The notes: a model not told the origin generated them from the sequence alone. A stretch of DNA of 64,000 bases from CAZPBN01 sp964584935 (GCA_964584935.1 CAZPBN010000010.1:1-64000); one strand, 5' to 3'; counted from the first letter of the stretch, positions 45,293-55,821 are shown. Program-made: numbers and translations.

Positions 45293-48200
45293 TTAATATT
45301 CAATGATAACCGAATTATCTCCCAGTAGATTCTCCACATTCTTCTTCATGCTTTCAGAGGGGGAGACTCCCCTGATCTCCGCTGATTGGAGAAGAATGCG
45401 GTAGGAATGAGGGGTTTCGAGTTCAAAAAAGAGCTCGCAATCACCTCTATTTTCTTCCAGCATTGTTTTAAGGTCATCAAAAACAGATTCTTCTATACCG
45501 GGAAGAAATATTCTCAGAATCACTTTTTTTGCCCGCTTCATGAAAGCTTCTTCAAGAGGCATTATTTGGGAGAGCTGGACCTTGCTGCTATCTCCTTCTC
45601 CCATATATTTTCCTCTGATCCAGACAAGATGGTCTGTTCTAAGAAGTTCATAATATTTTTTATAATTATCCGGGAACACGACAACTCCTATTCTGCCAGT
45701 TAAATCTTCTATTATAAAAGTCGCCATACGTTCATCCGATTTTGTTTTTAAAGGTTTCAATGAGCAGATAATTCCAGCTATTCCGATTTCTTTATTGAAA
45801 TCTTTTTCTTCATCAAGCTGATTGATAAAATGGGTGACAAGCCTTTCTAAATCTTTTCCATACTGAGTTAGAGGATGGCCTGATATATAAAATCCCAAGG
45901 CATCTTTTTCATACATGAGAGCAAGAGACTCGTCCCAATCACGCATATTTTTTACTTCAGCGGAGATGGTGGGAGGTTCAATTTGTTCTTTTCCGAAAAG
46001 GAGATTTTGTTTTGATTGATTGATCTTCTGGAGTTTGTGGAAGTGCAGAATCATTTCATCCACAAGGTGAAATAATTGAGATCTTCGCCAGTTTAAGGAA
46101 TCAAAGGCTCCGGCCTTGATAAGGCTTTCAATCACTTTCCGGTTAATGACTTTTGAGTTAACGATTTCACAGAGTTCAAAGGGAGAAGTGAATTTCCCCC
46201 GCTTCTTTCTTTCCTCAATAACAGCACGGATCGCTCCTTCTCCAACATTCTTTACAGCTGATAAGCCAAAGCGGATGTTCCCGTTTTCGACTGAAAAATT
46301 GAAATCGCTCTTATTAATATCAGGCGGCAACACTTTTATGCCCATTTCTTTACATTCATTGATGTATTTCACAACTTGGGGAGTGGCTCCTCTTTCTGCT
46401 TCTGATGTCAGCAGTGCAGCAAGGAAATAAACCGGATAATGCGCCTTGAGATAGGCTGTTTGATAAGCCAGATAAGCGTAAGCCGCACTGTGGGATTTGT
46501 TGAATCCATAACCGGCGAAATATTTTATATTTTCATAGAGTTCAACAGCCTTTTTATGATTTATTCCTTTTTCTTTGGCTCCCTGGAGAAATCTCTGCTT
46601 TAAGGATTTGATCATACCGGTTATTTTTTTCCCCATTGCTTTCCTTAAAATATCCGCTTCTGCCATAGAAAAACCAGCAATTTCTGTGGCGATTTGCATG
46701 ACCTGTTCCTGATACACAATGAGACCCTTGGTCTCTTTCAAGATGGGTTTCAGCTCGGGAAATTCATAGGTGATTTGTTCCGGGTTGTTTTTCCGTTTAA
46801 TAAATTTATCTGTCATTCCGCTTTTAAGAGGACCGGGTCTGTAAAGGGCGTTCAATGCAATCAAATCACTTAGGTTTTCAGGCTTGTAATTTCGGATTAA
46901 ACCCTTCATTCCCGCGCTTTCAAATTGGAAAACCCCATCTGTATTTCCTGATTTAAAGAGTTCAAAAGTTTTGCTATCATCCTTAGGTATTGTTTTTAGA
47001 TCGATTTTTGTTCCTGAGCCCTTTTCAATGAGTTTTATGGTGTCCTGAATGACAGTCAGGTTCCGCAATCCCAGAAGATCCATTTTTAGTAATCCAATAG
47101 CCTCGATATCTTGCATGGGAAACTGGGTGGTTATTTCTCCTTTTGTTGACTTGTAAAGAGGAATAAACTCTTCAAGTGGTTTCGGTGTGATAACGATCCC
47201 AGCTGCATGGATGGAAGCATGTCGGACCTGTCCCTCCAGTTTTTTGGCAATGGAAAGAAGATTGGCGATCTTTGTGTTTTTATCTCTCAGTTCTTTTAAA
47301 GGAAAGATTTTTTTTACAGCTATTTCTATGGTTGCATCCGGTCCAAAAGGAGGGATCATTTTTGCTATTTTGTCAACTTCCGGTAAAGGGACTTCAAGAG
47401 CTCTTCCGACATCCCGGACTGATTGCCGTGCCGCCATGGTTCCGAAAGTGATGATCTGACACACATTCTCTTGTCCGTATTTTTTTGTGATATAGGATAA
47501 GATTTCTTCCCTTCGTCTTCCACAGAAATCTATATCAATATCAGGTAGACTGATCCGTTCAGGATTCAAAAAACGTTCGAAAAAGAGTTGGTATTCAATG
47601 GGATCGATATCAGTAATACCGAGACAGTAAGAAAGCAGGCTCCCTGCTGCAGAACCTCTCCCCGGACCGACAGGTATTTCATTTTCTTTTGCCATACGGA
47701 TAAGGTCCCATACAATTAAGAAATATCCCTCGAAACCCATTTCCTTTACAATCTTCACTTCTTTTTGAAGTCTTTGTTCATAAATTTTTAAAAGTTCGTC
47801 TAATTCTTCATCTTTTTTATCTCTGGAAAGGTCTTGAATACGGTTTTTAAATCCTTCATCGACAACTTCATCAAAATATTCTTCCAGGGATTTACTTTCA
47901 GGCACTTTGAATTGGGGAAGGAAGTATCCAGAAGAAGGAAAATCGAAATTGCATTCGGCGGCGATTTTAACAGTATTATCAATGGCGGATTGATTGTCTT
48001 TAAAAAGCTCTGCCATTTCTTCGCTTGATTTGAAGTAAAAATCATCGGATTTGAAACGAATTCTATCCTGATCTGTGACCTTTTTATTTGTCTGAATACA
48101 AAGAAGAACATCATGAGATTCCGAGTCAGATTTATTTAGATAATGAACATCATTTGTAGCGACCAATGGGATACTTAGCTTTTCAGAAAGACGGATTAAT

Positions 48201-48772
48201 AAGGGATTCACCTTTTTTTGTTGTTCGAGGCCGTGGTCCTGAATTTCTATATAAAAATCTCCTTTAGGGAACATTGAAGCATATTCCAGGGCAGCATTTT
48301 CAGCTTTTTCGACAAGATCTCTTTCCAGATTGTAGCTTATTTCACCCATCAAACATCCTGACAATCCAATCAAGCCTTCGTTATATTTGGATAAAAGTTC
48401 TTTGTCAATGCGAGGTTTGTAATAGAATCCCTCTAGATAACTTGTGGATATAAGATGGCAGAGGTTTTTATAACCGATTTCATTTTTTACCAGTAAAACC
48501 AAATGGTAATAATTCGGTTTTTTCTTTTCTGGATTTTTATTATACAAGCTTTCCGGAGCAACATATAGTTCACAGCCTAAAATTGGTTTTATCTTTTTTT
48601 GTTTTGCCTGCTTGAAAAAATTGACAGCGCCGAAAATGTTTCCGTGATCGGTCAAAGCCACTGCAGGCATATTAAAATTATAAGCGGATTCCAACAATTC
48701 CGGTATTTTTAAAGCCCCGTCGAGGAGGCTGAATTCTGAGTGGGTATGAAGATGTACGAATTTATGTTCCAT
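45293..48772 (-). CDS. dnaE: DNA polymerase III alpha subunit
   Basis: The replicative polymerase (1159 aa from ATG 48772; an upstream TTG at 48784 would add four residues). The N-terminal PHP domain keeps HLHTHSEFSLLDGALK. The polymerase core shows GPGRGSAAGSLLSYCLG, catalytic PDIDIDFCG, LYRPGP, YQEQVMQIA and GYGFNKSHSAAYAYLAY. A helix-hairpin-helix and an OB domain (IAGIICSLKPLKTK...MATFIIEDLTGRIGV) follow. No exonuclease domain is inserted, so it is DnaE rather than PolC. It lies 95 bases after guaA on the same strand. Confidence 0.97.
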   Translation of the reverse strand: MEHKFVHLHTHSEFSLLDGALKIPELLESAYNFNMPAVALTDHGNIFGAVNFFKQAKQKKIKPILGCELYVAPESLYNKNPEKKKPNYYHLVLLVKNEIGYKNLCHLISTSYLEGFYYKPRIDKELLSKYNEGLIGLSGCLMGEISYNLERDLVEKAENAALEYASMFPKGDFYIEIQDHGLEQQKKVNPLLIRLSEKLSIPLVATNDVHYLNKSDSESHDVLLCIQTNKKVTDQDRIRFKSDDFYFKSSEEMAELFKDNQSAIDNTVKIAAECNFDFPSSGYFLPQFKVPESKSLEEYFDEVVDEGFKNRIQDLSRDKKDEELDELLKIYEQRLQKEVKIVKEMGFEGYFLIVWDLIRMAKENEIPVGPGRGSAAGSLLSYCLGITDIDPIEYQLFFERFLNPERISLPDIDIDFCGRRREEILSYITKKYGQENVCQIITFGTMAARQSVRDVGRALEVPLPEVDKIAKMIPPFGPDATIEIAVKKIFPLKELRDKNTKIANLLSIAKKLEGQVRHASIHAAGIVITPKPLEEFIPLYKSTKGEITTQFPMQDIEAIGLLKMDLLGLRNLTVIQDTIKLIEKGSGTKIDLKTIPKDDSKTFELFKSGNTDGVFQFESAGMKGLIRNYKPENLSDLIALNALYRPGPLKSGMTDKFIKRKNNPEQITYEFPELKPILKETKGLIVYQEQVMQIATEIAGFSMAEADILRKAMGKKITGMIKSLKQRFLQGAKEKGINHKKAVELYENIKYFAGYGFNKSHSAAYAYLAYQTAYLKAHYPVYFLAALLTSEAERGATPQVVKYINECKEMGIKVLPPDINKSDFNFSVENGNIRFGLSAVKNVGEGAIRAVIEERKKRGKFTSPFELCEIVNSKVINRKVIESLIKAGAFDSLNWRRSQLFHLVDEMILHFHKLQKINQSKQNLLFGKEQIEPPTISAEVKNMRDWDESLALMYEKDALGFYISGHPLTQYGKDLERLVTHFINQLDEEKDFNKEIGIAGIICSLKPLKTKSDERMATFIIEDLTGRIGVVVFPDNYKKYYELLRTDHLVWIRGKYMGEGDSSKVQLSQIMPLEEAFMKRAKKVILRIFLPGIEESVFDDLKTMLEENRGDCELFFELETPHSYRILLQSAEIRGVSPSESMKKNVENLLGDNSVIIEY

Positions 48773-48867
48773 CAGAATTTCCAAATTGATTTAGGGTTGA
48801 TTTCAGTATTTCTCCCTTATTTTATTAATAAATTATTCAAATCGAAAAGAAATTTGTGTGTATTTGT

Positions 48868-50400
48868 TTACTCCCATTCTATAGTCCCTGGGGGTTTTGA
48901 CGTGATATCATAGACAACCCGGTTAATGCCATTCACTTCATTGACAATCCGGTTAGAAATTCGAGATAAAAAATCAGGTTTTGCAGGAAACCAATCGGCA
49001 GTCATTCCATCCATACTTTGCACAAGCCTGAGAACCAGAACTTTCTGGTAAGTGCGTCTATCGCCCATAACCCCTACAGATTTTATGGGAAGCAATACTC
49101 CAAAAGCCTGCCATAATTTATTATAAATTTTTTCTTTTTTGATTTCCTGAAGCAGAATTTCATCGGCTTCTCTGAGAAGGAAAAGCCTCTCCGGAGTGAT
49201 TTCTCCAACAATTCTGACTGCTAATCCCGGGCCGGGGAATGGATGCTGAAGAATAAAATCGTCATCTGCGCCTAATTCTTTGGCAAGAATTCTGACTTCA
49301 TCTTTAAAAAGCTCTTTCAAAGGTTCTATAAGCTTGAATTTGTAACGGGCTGGCAACCCCCCTACATTGTGATGAGATTTGATAAGGGAAGAAGGGCCTT
49401 TCACCGGATTGCTTTCGATCACATCAGGGTAGATTGTTCCTTGAGCCAAATACTTGATGTCTCCTATTTTTTTTGCTTCTTTTTCAAAAGTATGGATAAA
49501 CAGTTCGCCGATTATTTTTCTTTTTTTCTCAGGTGATATAACTTTGGCTAATTTTTGGAGAAAAAGTTCGGATGAATCGATGCCAATAACATTTAAATCG
49601 AGCTTTTTTTTGAATTTTTCCAGCAATTCCTCATATTGTCCTTTTCGCAAAAGTCCATTATTGACAAATAGACAGAACAGATTCTTTCTAATAGCTTTGT
49701 GGACAATCAAAGCGGTGACAAGGGAGTCAATCCCGCCGCTGAGTCCGCACACCACTTTATTATTTTTAACTTGTTTACGGATTTCTATGACTTTATTTTT
49801 TATGAACGAGCTCATACTCCACTCAGCGTTCAAGCCAGCTATAAGAAAAAAAAAATTTGATAAAATCTTTATTCCCTGTTTGGTGTGAATAACCTCAGGA
49901 TGAAACTGGACTCCATAGATTTTGTTTTCTTCTGATTCCATCACAGCTATAGGACAGTTTGTTGTGTTTGCTGAAACAATAGAATCCGGTGGTTCTTTTT
50001 CCAGTTTATCACCGTGACTCATCCAAACCTGTGTTCCTGATTGGATTCCTGAGAGAAGCCCTTTTTTATCCAGGACATTCAGAGAAGTAAAGCCGTATTC
50101 CCTTTTTTGGGAATAAGAGACTTTTCCCCCCGAAAGATATGCCAGAATATGAAGGCCATAACAAATACCAAGAACAGGTATTCCCATATTGAGTATTTCT
50201 CTCGAAGGGAGAGGCGCATTTTTTTCATAAACACTTCCAGGACTTCCTGAAAAGATGAGTGCTTTTGGTTTTTCTTTTTTTATTCTTTCCGGAGAGATGT
50301 TAAAAGGAACGATTTCAGAATAGACTCCCAGTTCTCTTATTTTTCTGGCTATGAGTTGAGTGTATTGGGAACCGAAATCAAGGATGAGAACTTTATCCAT
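48868..50400 (-). CDS. guaA: GMP synthase (glutamine-hydrolysing)
   Basis: GuaA converts XMP, glutamine and ATP to GMP. The 510-aa protein has the class I amidotransferase domain (LDFGSQYTQLIARKIRELGVY, nucleophile in GICYGLHIL, HPEV), the ATP-pyrophosphatase domain with PP-loop GLSGGIDSLVTALI, and the C-terminal dimerisation domain ending in KPPGTIEWE, the near-universal GuaA terminus. It leads a leftward group with dnaE and the aminotransferase. Confidence 0.98.
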   Translation of the reverse strand: MDKVLILDFGSQYTQLIARKIRELGVYSEIVPFNISPERIKKEKPKALIFSGSPGSVYEKNAPLPSREILNMGIPVLGICYGLHILAYLSGGKVSYSQKREYGFTSLNVLDKKGLLSGIQSGTQVWMSHGDKLEKEPPDSIVSANTTNCPIAVMESEENKIYGVQFHPEVIHTKQGIKILSNFFFLIAGLNAEWSMSSFIKNKVIEIRKQVKNNKVVCGLSGGIDSLVTALIVHKAIRKNLFCLFVNNGLLRKGQYEELLEKFKKKLDLNVIGIDSSELFLQKLAKVISPEKKRKIIGELFIHTFEKEAKKIGDIKYLAQGTIYPDVIESNPVKGPSSLIKSHHNVGGLPARYKFKLIEPLKELFKDEVRILAKELGADDDFILQHPFPGPGLAVRIVGEITPERLFLLREADEILLQEIKKEKIYNKLWQAFGVLLPIKSVGVMGDRRTYQKVLVLRLVQSMDGMTADWFPAKPDFLSRISNRIVNEVNGINRVVYDITSKPPGTIEWE

Positions 50401-50766
50401 GTTCTGATTCTATCAGAGCGTTTTGTGATTGTAAACGATTCAGTGATTGGAGCTCCTCTAATTTTTAAATGAGTCAAATCTGTGTGTCAGTTAGATAAAA
50501 TCTAGCCCTGTCAAACCATTGAACAATCCAAACAATGGATATATTTTTTTATCTCTTAAAATTTAACCATCTCACAATGTTCATTCGCAATCCCAATCTC
50601 GCAACTTGTCCTATTTTCTCTAAATTTCAGGTTATATCCTTATTTTATTTTTTGTCCATTTCGGTTAGATTCTTAAGTGACAAGATATGACCTCTATGGT
50701 TAGATTTCACATGATTTGTTTTGCTACCTTGACCTGGAAATTGAATTGATTTATATTGAATCTATC
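50401..50766. other. Divergent promoter region guaA/apgM
   Basis: The two genes point away from each other, so both promoters should be here. I see AT-rich sequence without an obvious riboswitch or operator. The apgM frame is open upstream to 50716, but ATG 50767 is the better start. Confidence 0.4.
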
Positions 50767-51969
50767 ATGGAATGGGAAGAAATTGCTCGTGAATTGAGTG
50801 TCTCCAATGAAAATAAGATCATACTTCTGGTGATGGATGGTGTTGGCGGATTGCCCCGTCAAGGAAAAACCGAGATTGAAACAGCGAAAACTCCAAATCT
50901 TGACCAATTAGCTAAAAACAGTGCCTGCGGTCTTTCTGATCCTGTATTCAGAGGGATCACTCCGGGAAGCGGTCCTGCTCATATTGCTCTTTTCGGTTAT
51001 GATCCTCTGAAGTATATTCTGGGAAGGGGGATTCTGGAAGCTCTCGGATCAAATGTGAAAGTGGGGGGAAAAGACCTTGTTGCGCGCGGTAATTTCGCGA
51101 CTTTGAAAAATGGCCTTATTGTGGATCGGAGGGCGGGAAGAATTCCAACCAGTGAGAATGAAAAAATATGTGAGAAGATAAACGCTTCCCTTAAGAAAAG
51201 AGAAAAAATTGATATCTCGTTGTTTCCCGGGAAAGAACACCGCTTTGTGGTCAGATTTAGCGGGGAAGGTCTATCAGATAGTTTGTCAGATGCGGATCCC
51301 CAGAAAGACAATTTGCCCCCGGTTCCGGCAGCTCCATTTTCGGAAAATGCAGACGGAACGGCAAAAATAGTGAACGGTTTTATTGAGGAAGCAACAGAAA
51401 TTCTTAAGGATTCATCCAGTGCCAATACTGTTATACTGAGAGGTTTTTCTAAGTATCCGGAGATTCCTCTTATGAGTGAAATCTTTAAATTGAATCCCGC
51501 TGCGATAGCGACTTATCCCATGTATAAGGGATTATCCAGTCTAGTGGGGATGAAGATCATTGATACAGGCCAGGAAATTTCTGATGAAATTGATGCACTG
51601 GAAAAGGTTTATGAGGATTTTGATTTTTTCTATGTCCATATTAAAAAAACAGATTCGGCAGGCGAAGATGGAAATTTTGAAGAAAAAGTTAAAGTTATTG
51701 AAGAAACAGACCGTTTTATCCCGCGTATTCTCGCCTTAAAACCTGAGGTGTTGGTTGTAACCTCTGACCATTCAACCCCCTCTTTCCTTAAGTCTCATTC
51801 CTGGCATCCGAATCCATTCCTCTTATTTTCCCCCAATGCATTGACTGACAATGTCAAACACTTCTCAGAAAAGGAATGCAGCCAGGGATATTTGGGAATA
51901 TTCCAGGCAAAATATGCGATGCCTTTGATGTTAGCTCACGCCAAAAAGCTAAAAAAATTCGGTGCTTAA
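50767..51969 (+). CDS. apgM: 2,3-bisphosphoglycerate-independent phosphoglycerate mutase, archaeal type
   Basis: The glycolytic enzyme interconverts 3- and 2-phosphoglycerate using two metal ions. The 400-aa protein belongs to the short ApgM branch of the alkaline phosphatase superfamily rather than the ~510-aa GpmI. Motifs are VMDGVGGLPRQGKTEIETAKTP (split metal site), the serine motif GSGPAHIALFGYDP, KKTDSAGEDGN and TSDHSTPSF. I chose ATG 50767 because it gives the normal N-terminus; there is no strong ribosome site. It is followed 60 bases later by the amidase operon. Confidence 0.95.
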   Translation: MEWEEIARELSVSNENKIILLVMDGVGGLPRQGKTEIETAKTPNLDQLAKNSACGLSDPVFRGITPGSGPAHIALFGYDPLKYILGRGILEALGSNVKVGGKDLVARGNFATLKNGLIVDRRAGRIPTSENEKICEKINASLKKREKIDISLFPGKEHRFVVRFSGEGLSDSLSDADPQKDNLPPVPAAPFSENADGTAKIVNGFIEEATEILKDSSSANTVILRGFSKYPEIPLMSEIFKLNPAAIATYPMYKGLSSLVGMKIIDTGQEISDEIDALEKVYEDFDFFYVHIKKTDSAGEDGNFEEKVKVIEETDRFIPRILALKPEVLVVTSDHSTPSFLKSHSWHPNPFLLFSPNALTDNVKHFSEKECSQGYLGIFQAKYAMPLMLAHAKKLKKFGA

Positions 51970-52029
51970 GGATTCATTTTGAAAGTTGACAGATTTCTAT
52001 ATTCTTTATAGAATTAATAGGTTATATTT

Positions 52030-53205
52030 ATGTTCCGTACTAAAAATAGAATCCAATTATCAATCCTGATTTTGTCTGTCATTCTTTTTCCTTTTTCGCT
52101 CAAATCGGATACAGAAGTGGAAATCTACAGCCTGCGGCACTGGACCCATCCCACCCATACTAGGATTGTACTGGATGTAGGAGAAGTGCGGGAATACAAT
52201 TCTCATGAACTCAAGTCGCCGGATAGAATTTATATTGATGTTTTCCAAACAAAATTGAATCCCATTCTGCATGGTAAAGAATATCTTGTGCATAATGATT
52301 ATCTTGACAAGATCCGTATTGCCCAAAGGACTCATTCTATTGTTCGAGCGGTTATGGATGTAAATTTGGATTTTATTAAAGACTATAGAATATTTTATCT
52401 GACCGATCCTTTTAGAATTGTCATTGATATATTTCCTGTCAAAAGCCCTGAAGATGCGACTTCTGATATCCCTGAGCAGCCAGAGTCAACAAAATCCGGA
52501 TACAGTATGATTCGGCAGCTGGGCCTAGGAATCCAAAGAATCGTTATTGATCCGGGTCATGGGGGGACAGATCCTGGTTGTATCGGAGCAACCGGACTTA
52601 GAGAGAAAGATGTTGTTCTAAATGTTTCTAAAAAGTTGAGGAAGCTTCTGGAGTCAAACAGCAATCTTGAGGTTGTCTTAACAAGGGAGTCAGATATTTT
52701 TATGCCGGTTGAGAACCGGACTGTTATTGCCAATCAAAAACAAGGAGACATATTCATTTCAATCCATGCCAATGCCCACAGGAATAAACGTCTCAAAGGT
52801 ATTGAAACATTCTTTCTGAATATCAGTCATGATCCTTCAGTGAATGAGATTGCAGCCAAGGAAAATGCGACGTCTCAAAAAAGCATCAGTAAGATGAGGG
52901 GAATCATCAGTCAAATAGTAAAAAACAGTAAAATTATTGAATCGAGGGAGCTTGCGGAAAAAATTCAAGAGAACCTGGTGTGTCGTCTTTCGGAAAAATT
53001 TAATGATATTAAAAGCTTGGGAGTTAAAGGAGGGCCGTTTTGGGTCTTGATCGGATGTGAAATTCCTTCAGTTTTGGTTGAAATTTCCTATATGAGTAAT
53101 CCGGGGGAAGAAAAAAATTTGAAAAATGATACTTATCTGCAATGTATTGCTGAGGGAATTTATAAAGGCATCGTTAATTATATAAATTCATTAGGGAAAG
53201 GATAG
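52030..53205 (+). CDS. AMIN-domain N-acetylmuramoyl-L-alanine amidase
   Basis: This 391-aa exported enzyme cleaves peptidoglycan side chains during cell separation. A signal peptide (about residues 1-26, SILILSVILFPFSLKS) is followed by an AMIN domain (residues ~30-140), which targets septa, and an Amidase_3 domain (~170-390). The zinc ligands and catalytic Glu are visible: IDPGHGGTDPG, Glu in LREKD, SIHANAH and VEISYMSN. The layout matches AmiC. It lies 3 bases before the DUF362 gene and is likely co-transcribed with it. Confidence 0.95.
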   Translation: MFRTKNRIQLSILILSVILFPFSLKSDTEVEIYSLRHWTHPTHTRIVLDVGEVREYNSHELKSPDRIYIDVFQTKLNPILHGKEYLVHNDYLDKIRIAQRTHSIVRAVMDVNLDFIKDYRIFYLTDPFRIVIDIFPVKSPEDATSDIPEQPESTKSGYSMIRQLGLGIQRIVIDPGHGGTDPGCIGATGLREKDVVLNVSKKLRKLLESNSNLEVVLTRESDIFMPVENRTVIANQKQGDIFISIHANAHRNKRLKGIETFFLNISHDPSVNEIAAKENATSQKSISKMRGIISQIVKNSKIIESRELAEKIQENLVCRLSEKFNDIKSLGVKGGPFWVLIGCEIPSVLVEISYMSNPGEEKNLKNDTYLQCIAEGIYKGIVNYINSLGKG

Positions 53206-53208
53206 AAA

Positions 53209-54096
53209 ATGAAAAGAAGAGATTTTGTAAAAAGTGCAGCTATAGGGAGTATCGTTTTAGGCTTTAAGCCAGAGCTTTTTGGGAAAAAGAACAGAACACC
53301 TGATTTAGCCATTGTCAAAGGAGATTCTCCCGCTCAAATCACAAAAAAAGCAATATCTTTAATCGGAGGAATGGAACAATATGTTAGCAAGGGAGATAAA
53401 GTCATTGTGAAACCGAATATCGGATGGGATAGGAATCCTCAACAGGCTGCCTGTACCAATCCAGAGGTTGTGTCATCTGTTATCCAGCTTTGCCAAGATG
53501 CAGGAGCCAAAGAGATAATCGTGATGGATAATACCTGCAATCCGGCAAAGAGAACTTATGTCCGTTCCGGTATTGAGGAAGCGGCAAAAAATGCAGGAGC
53601 TAAAGTTCTTTATCCCAATAAATACAGATTGAGAAAAATGAAAATAAAGGGAGAATGGCTTAAAGAATGGGAAGTGTACACCTATTTTATGGAGGCAGAT
53701 AAGATCATTAACCTTCCCATAGCCAAAACCCATAGTCTTTCCAGATTGACCATGGGAATGAAAAATTGGCTGGGAGCCATAGGAGGGAGCCGAAACCAGC
53801 TTCATCAAAAAATAAATCAGGTTATGGTTGACCTTTCAGCATTTTTCAAGCCTGTTCTAACGGTTCTTGATGGATACAGGATACTGGTGAGAAATGGTCC
53901 CCAGGGAGGGAGGTTGTCTGATGTCAAGCTTCATAAAACCGTTGTAGCCGGAAAGGATTATGTTGCCGTGGATACCGTGGGAGCATCTTTTTTTAATCTG
54001 GCACCAAATGAGCTTCCTTTTCTAAAAATTGCTAATCAAAAAGGACATGGAGAAATCAATTTGGAGAAATTGACGGTTGAAAAAAGAGCAATCTAA
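53209..54096 (+). CDS. DUF362 protein with Tat-type signal
   Basis: The 295-aa protein starts with a twin-arginine-like signal (MKRRDFVKSAAIGSIVLGF), implying export of a folded, cofactor-bearing protein. The body is a DUF362 domain: KPNIGWDRNPQQAACTNPEVV, AKTHSLSRLTMGMKNWLGA and DYVAVDTVGASF. DUF362 proteins often carry or accompany iron-sulfur ferredoxin domains; here the ferredoxin-like partner is the next gene, whose start overlaps this stop by 20 bases. Function unknown, probably redox. An AAAGGA ribosome site precedes the ATG. Confidence 0.9.
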   Translation: MKRRDFVKSAAIGSIVLGFKPELFGKKNRTPDLAIVKGDSPAQITKKAISLIGGMEQYVSKGDKVIVKPNIGWDRNPQQAACTNPEVVSSVIQLCQDAGAKEIIVMDNTCNPAKRTYVRSGIEEAAKNAGAKVLYPNKYRLRKMKIKGEWLKEWEVYTYFMEADKIINLPIAKTHSLSRLTMGMKNWLGAIGGSRNQLHQKINQVMVDLSAFFKPVLTVLDGYRILVRNGPQGGRLSDVKLHKTVVAGKDYVAVDTVGASFFNLAPNELPFLKIANQKGHGEINLEKLTVEKRAI

Positions 54097-55669
54097 AAAA
54101 TATAGATTTATCCAAATTTTACGAATACTGAGTCAGGTAATCTTTTTTTCACTTTTTATTTACCTGCTGTTTGGGACCCATTTCACAGGAGAAGATTATA
54201 TTGGCCGTGTAGAGATTTTTTTTCATTTCGATCCGCTTCTGGCTTTGACAACATTCATTGCTTCACGCGCTATTTTTGTTACCTTTGCTTTGGCAGCCGT
54301 TACAATTGTCATAACCCTGGTGCTGGGGCGTGTTGCCTGCGGATGGGTTTGTCCGATGGGAGCTGTGCAGCAATTTTTCTCTTTTTTATTTAAAAAAGTA
54401 AAACTTCTTAAGCCCAAAAAGCCGAAAGGAAAAAGAACGACTTGGAAATATTATATCCTTATTTTTATTCTTGTGGCGGCTATTTTCAGCCTGGATCTTG
54501 TGGGAATTATGGATCCTCTCTCATTGCTTTACAGATCTTTTATAACCGGAGTCATCCCTGCCTTTCATTTTATTTTTTCTTCTGTTATTGAAGTTGTGTA
54601 TCAATTGGGATGGTTTTCAATGGGAGACACGCTTGTACAATCTCTGGAATCACTCTCTATCAATCCAATCTATATTCAAGGTTTTTTTATTGTGGCTCTG
54701 TTTGCCGGAATAATCATTTTGAACATGTACAGAGAAAGGTTCTGGTGCCGCTATTTGTGTCCTTTGGGAGCTTTTCTTGGTGTGGCTTCACACTGGAATG
54801 CATTCAAACTGAAAGTTGATCCGGCAAAGTGCATCGATTGCAATCTCTGTACAATCCAGTGTGAAACCGAAGCCACTCCCTATCCCATAGGAGAATGGAA
54901 AAGCCAGGAGTGTGTTTATTGTTTCACCTGCAGTGCGATCTGCCCAACAGGGGCGATTGATTTTCCTTTGAGATTTGGCCATGAAACGATAGAAAATATC
55001 AATCTTTCCAGAAGAAAAGTTCTTTTCACTTCAATCCTTGGAATGCTGGCAGTTCCTTTCTTTCGCCTTTCACCATCCAGAAAAAGGGCGTCAGAAAAAT
55101 TGATTCGTCCGCCCGGAGCTCTACCCGAAGAAAAATTCCTCCAGAAGTGTGTGAAATGCGGGGAGTGCATGAAAGTTTGTCCAACCAATGCCATCCAGCC
55201 TGTTTTGACTGAGGCAGGACCTGAAGGAATATGGACTCCAATGCTTGTTCCCAAGATAGGATACTGTGAGTATTATTGTTCGCTTTGCTCTCAGGTCTGT
55301 CCGACCGGTGCCATTAAAGAACTGACCATAGAGGAAAAAGTTAATGTCAAAATAGGAACCGCCTGGATTGATAAAAATCGCTGTATTCCATGGAAATTTG
55401 GAACAAGCTGCATTGTTTGTGAGGAGCACTGTCCCGTATCCCCCAAAGCTATAAAAATGGTTGACATCAAGGTTGAGCTTCCTGATGGTTCCATCAAAAC
55501 GCCGCAAGCGCCTGTGATCGATACAGAGACCTGTATAGGATGCGGCATCTGTGAAAACAAGTGTCCGGTTGTGGATCAGCCGGCTATTTATGTGACCAGC
55601 ATCGGAGAGGATCGATCGGAAAAGAATCAGTTCCTGCTGGATATTGTCGAAGGTTCAGACATTTATTAG
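54077..55669 (+). CDS. NapH-NapG-like polyferredoxin membrane fusion protein
   Basis: The 530-aa protein starts at a TTG that overlaps the DUF362 gene. The first ~250 residues are NapH/NosR-like: several membrane helices with two CxxxCP motifs (CGWVCPMGA, CRYLCPLGA). Two 4Fe-4S motifs follow (CIDCNLC..., CVYCFTCSAICP). At about residue 315 comes a second signal-like stretch, SRRKVLFTSILGMLAVPFF. After it lies a MauM/NapG-like ferredoxin part with further clusters (CVKCGECMKVCP, CSLCSQVCP, CIVCEEHCP, CIGCGICENKCP). It should move electrons across or along the membrane; the partner is unknown but may be the DUF362 protein. Confidence 0.9.
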   Translation: MKKEQSKKYRFIQILRILSQVIFFSLFIYLLFGTHFTGEDYIGRVEIFFHFDPLLALTTFIASRAIFVTFALAAVTIVITLVLGRVACGWVCPMGAVQQFFSFLFKKVKLLKPKKPKGKRTTWKYYILIFILVAAIFSLDLVGIMDPLSLLYRSFITGVIPAFHFIFSSVIEVVYQLGWFSMGDTLVQSLESLSINPIYIQGFFIVALFAGIIILNMYRERFWCRYLCPLGAFLGVASHWNAFKLKVDPAKCIDCNLCTIQCETEATPYPIGEWKSQECVYCFTCSAICPTGAIDFPLRFGHETIENINLSRRKVLFTSILGMLAVPFFRLSPSRKRASEKLIRPPGALPEEKFLQKCVKCGECMKVCPTNAIQPVLTEAGPEGIWTPMLVPKIGYCEYYCSLCSQVCPTGAIKELTIEEKVNVKIGTAWIDKNRCIPWKFGTSCIVCEEHCPVSPKAIKMVDIKVELPDGSIKTPQAPVIDTETCIGCGICENKCPVVDQPAIYVTSIGEDRSEKNQFLLDIVEGSDIY

Positions 55670-55821
55670 GGTCATTATCCGACTTGATTGGGCAATCCAG
55701 AAATTAGGGGTTATATGCCAAATGAAATCAGAGAATAATTCTAATTATTGAAAAAGATATTTTTAGAAAATTTAAAGAGGAAATTAATTCTTCAATCATA
55801 TTATATTCTCATAATAAAAAA

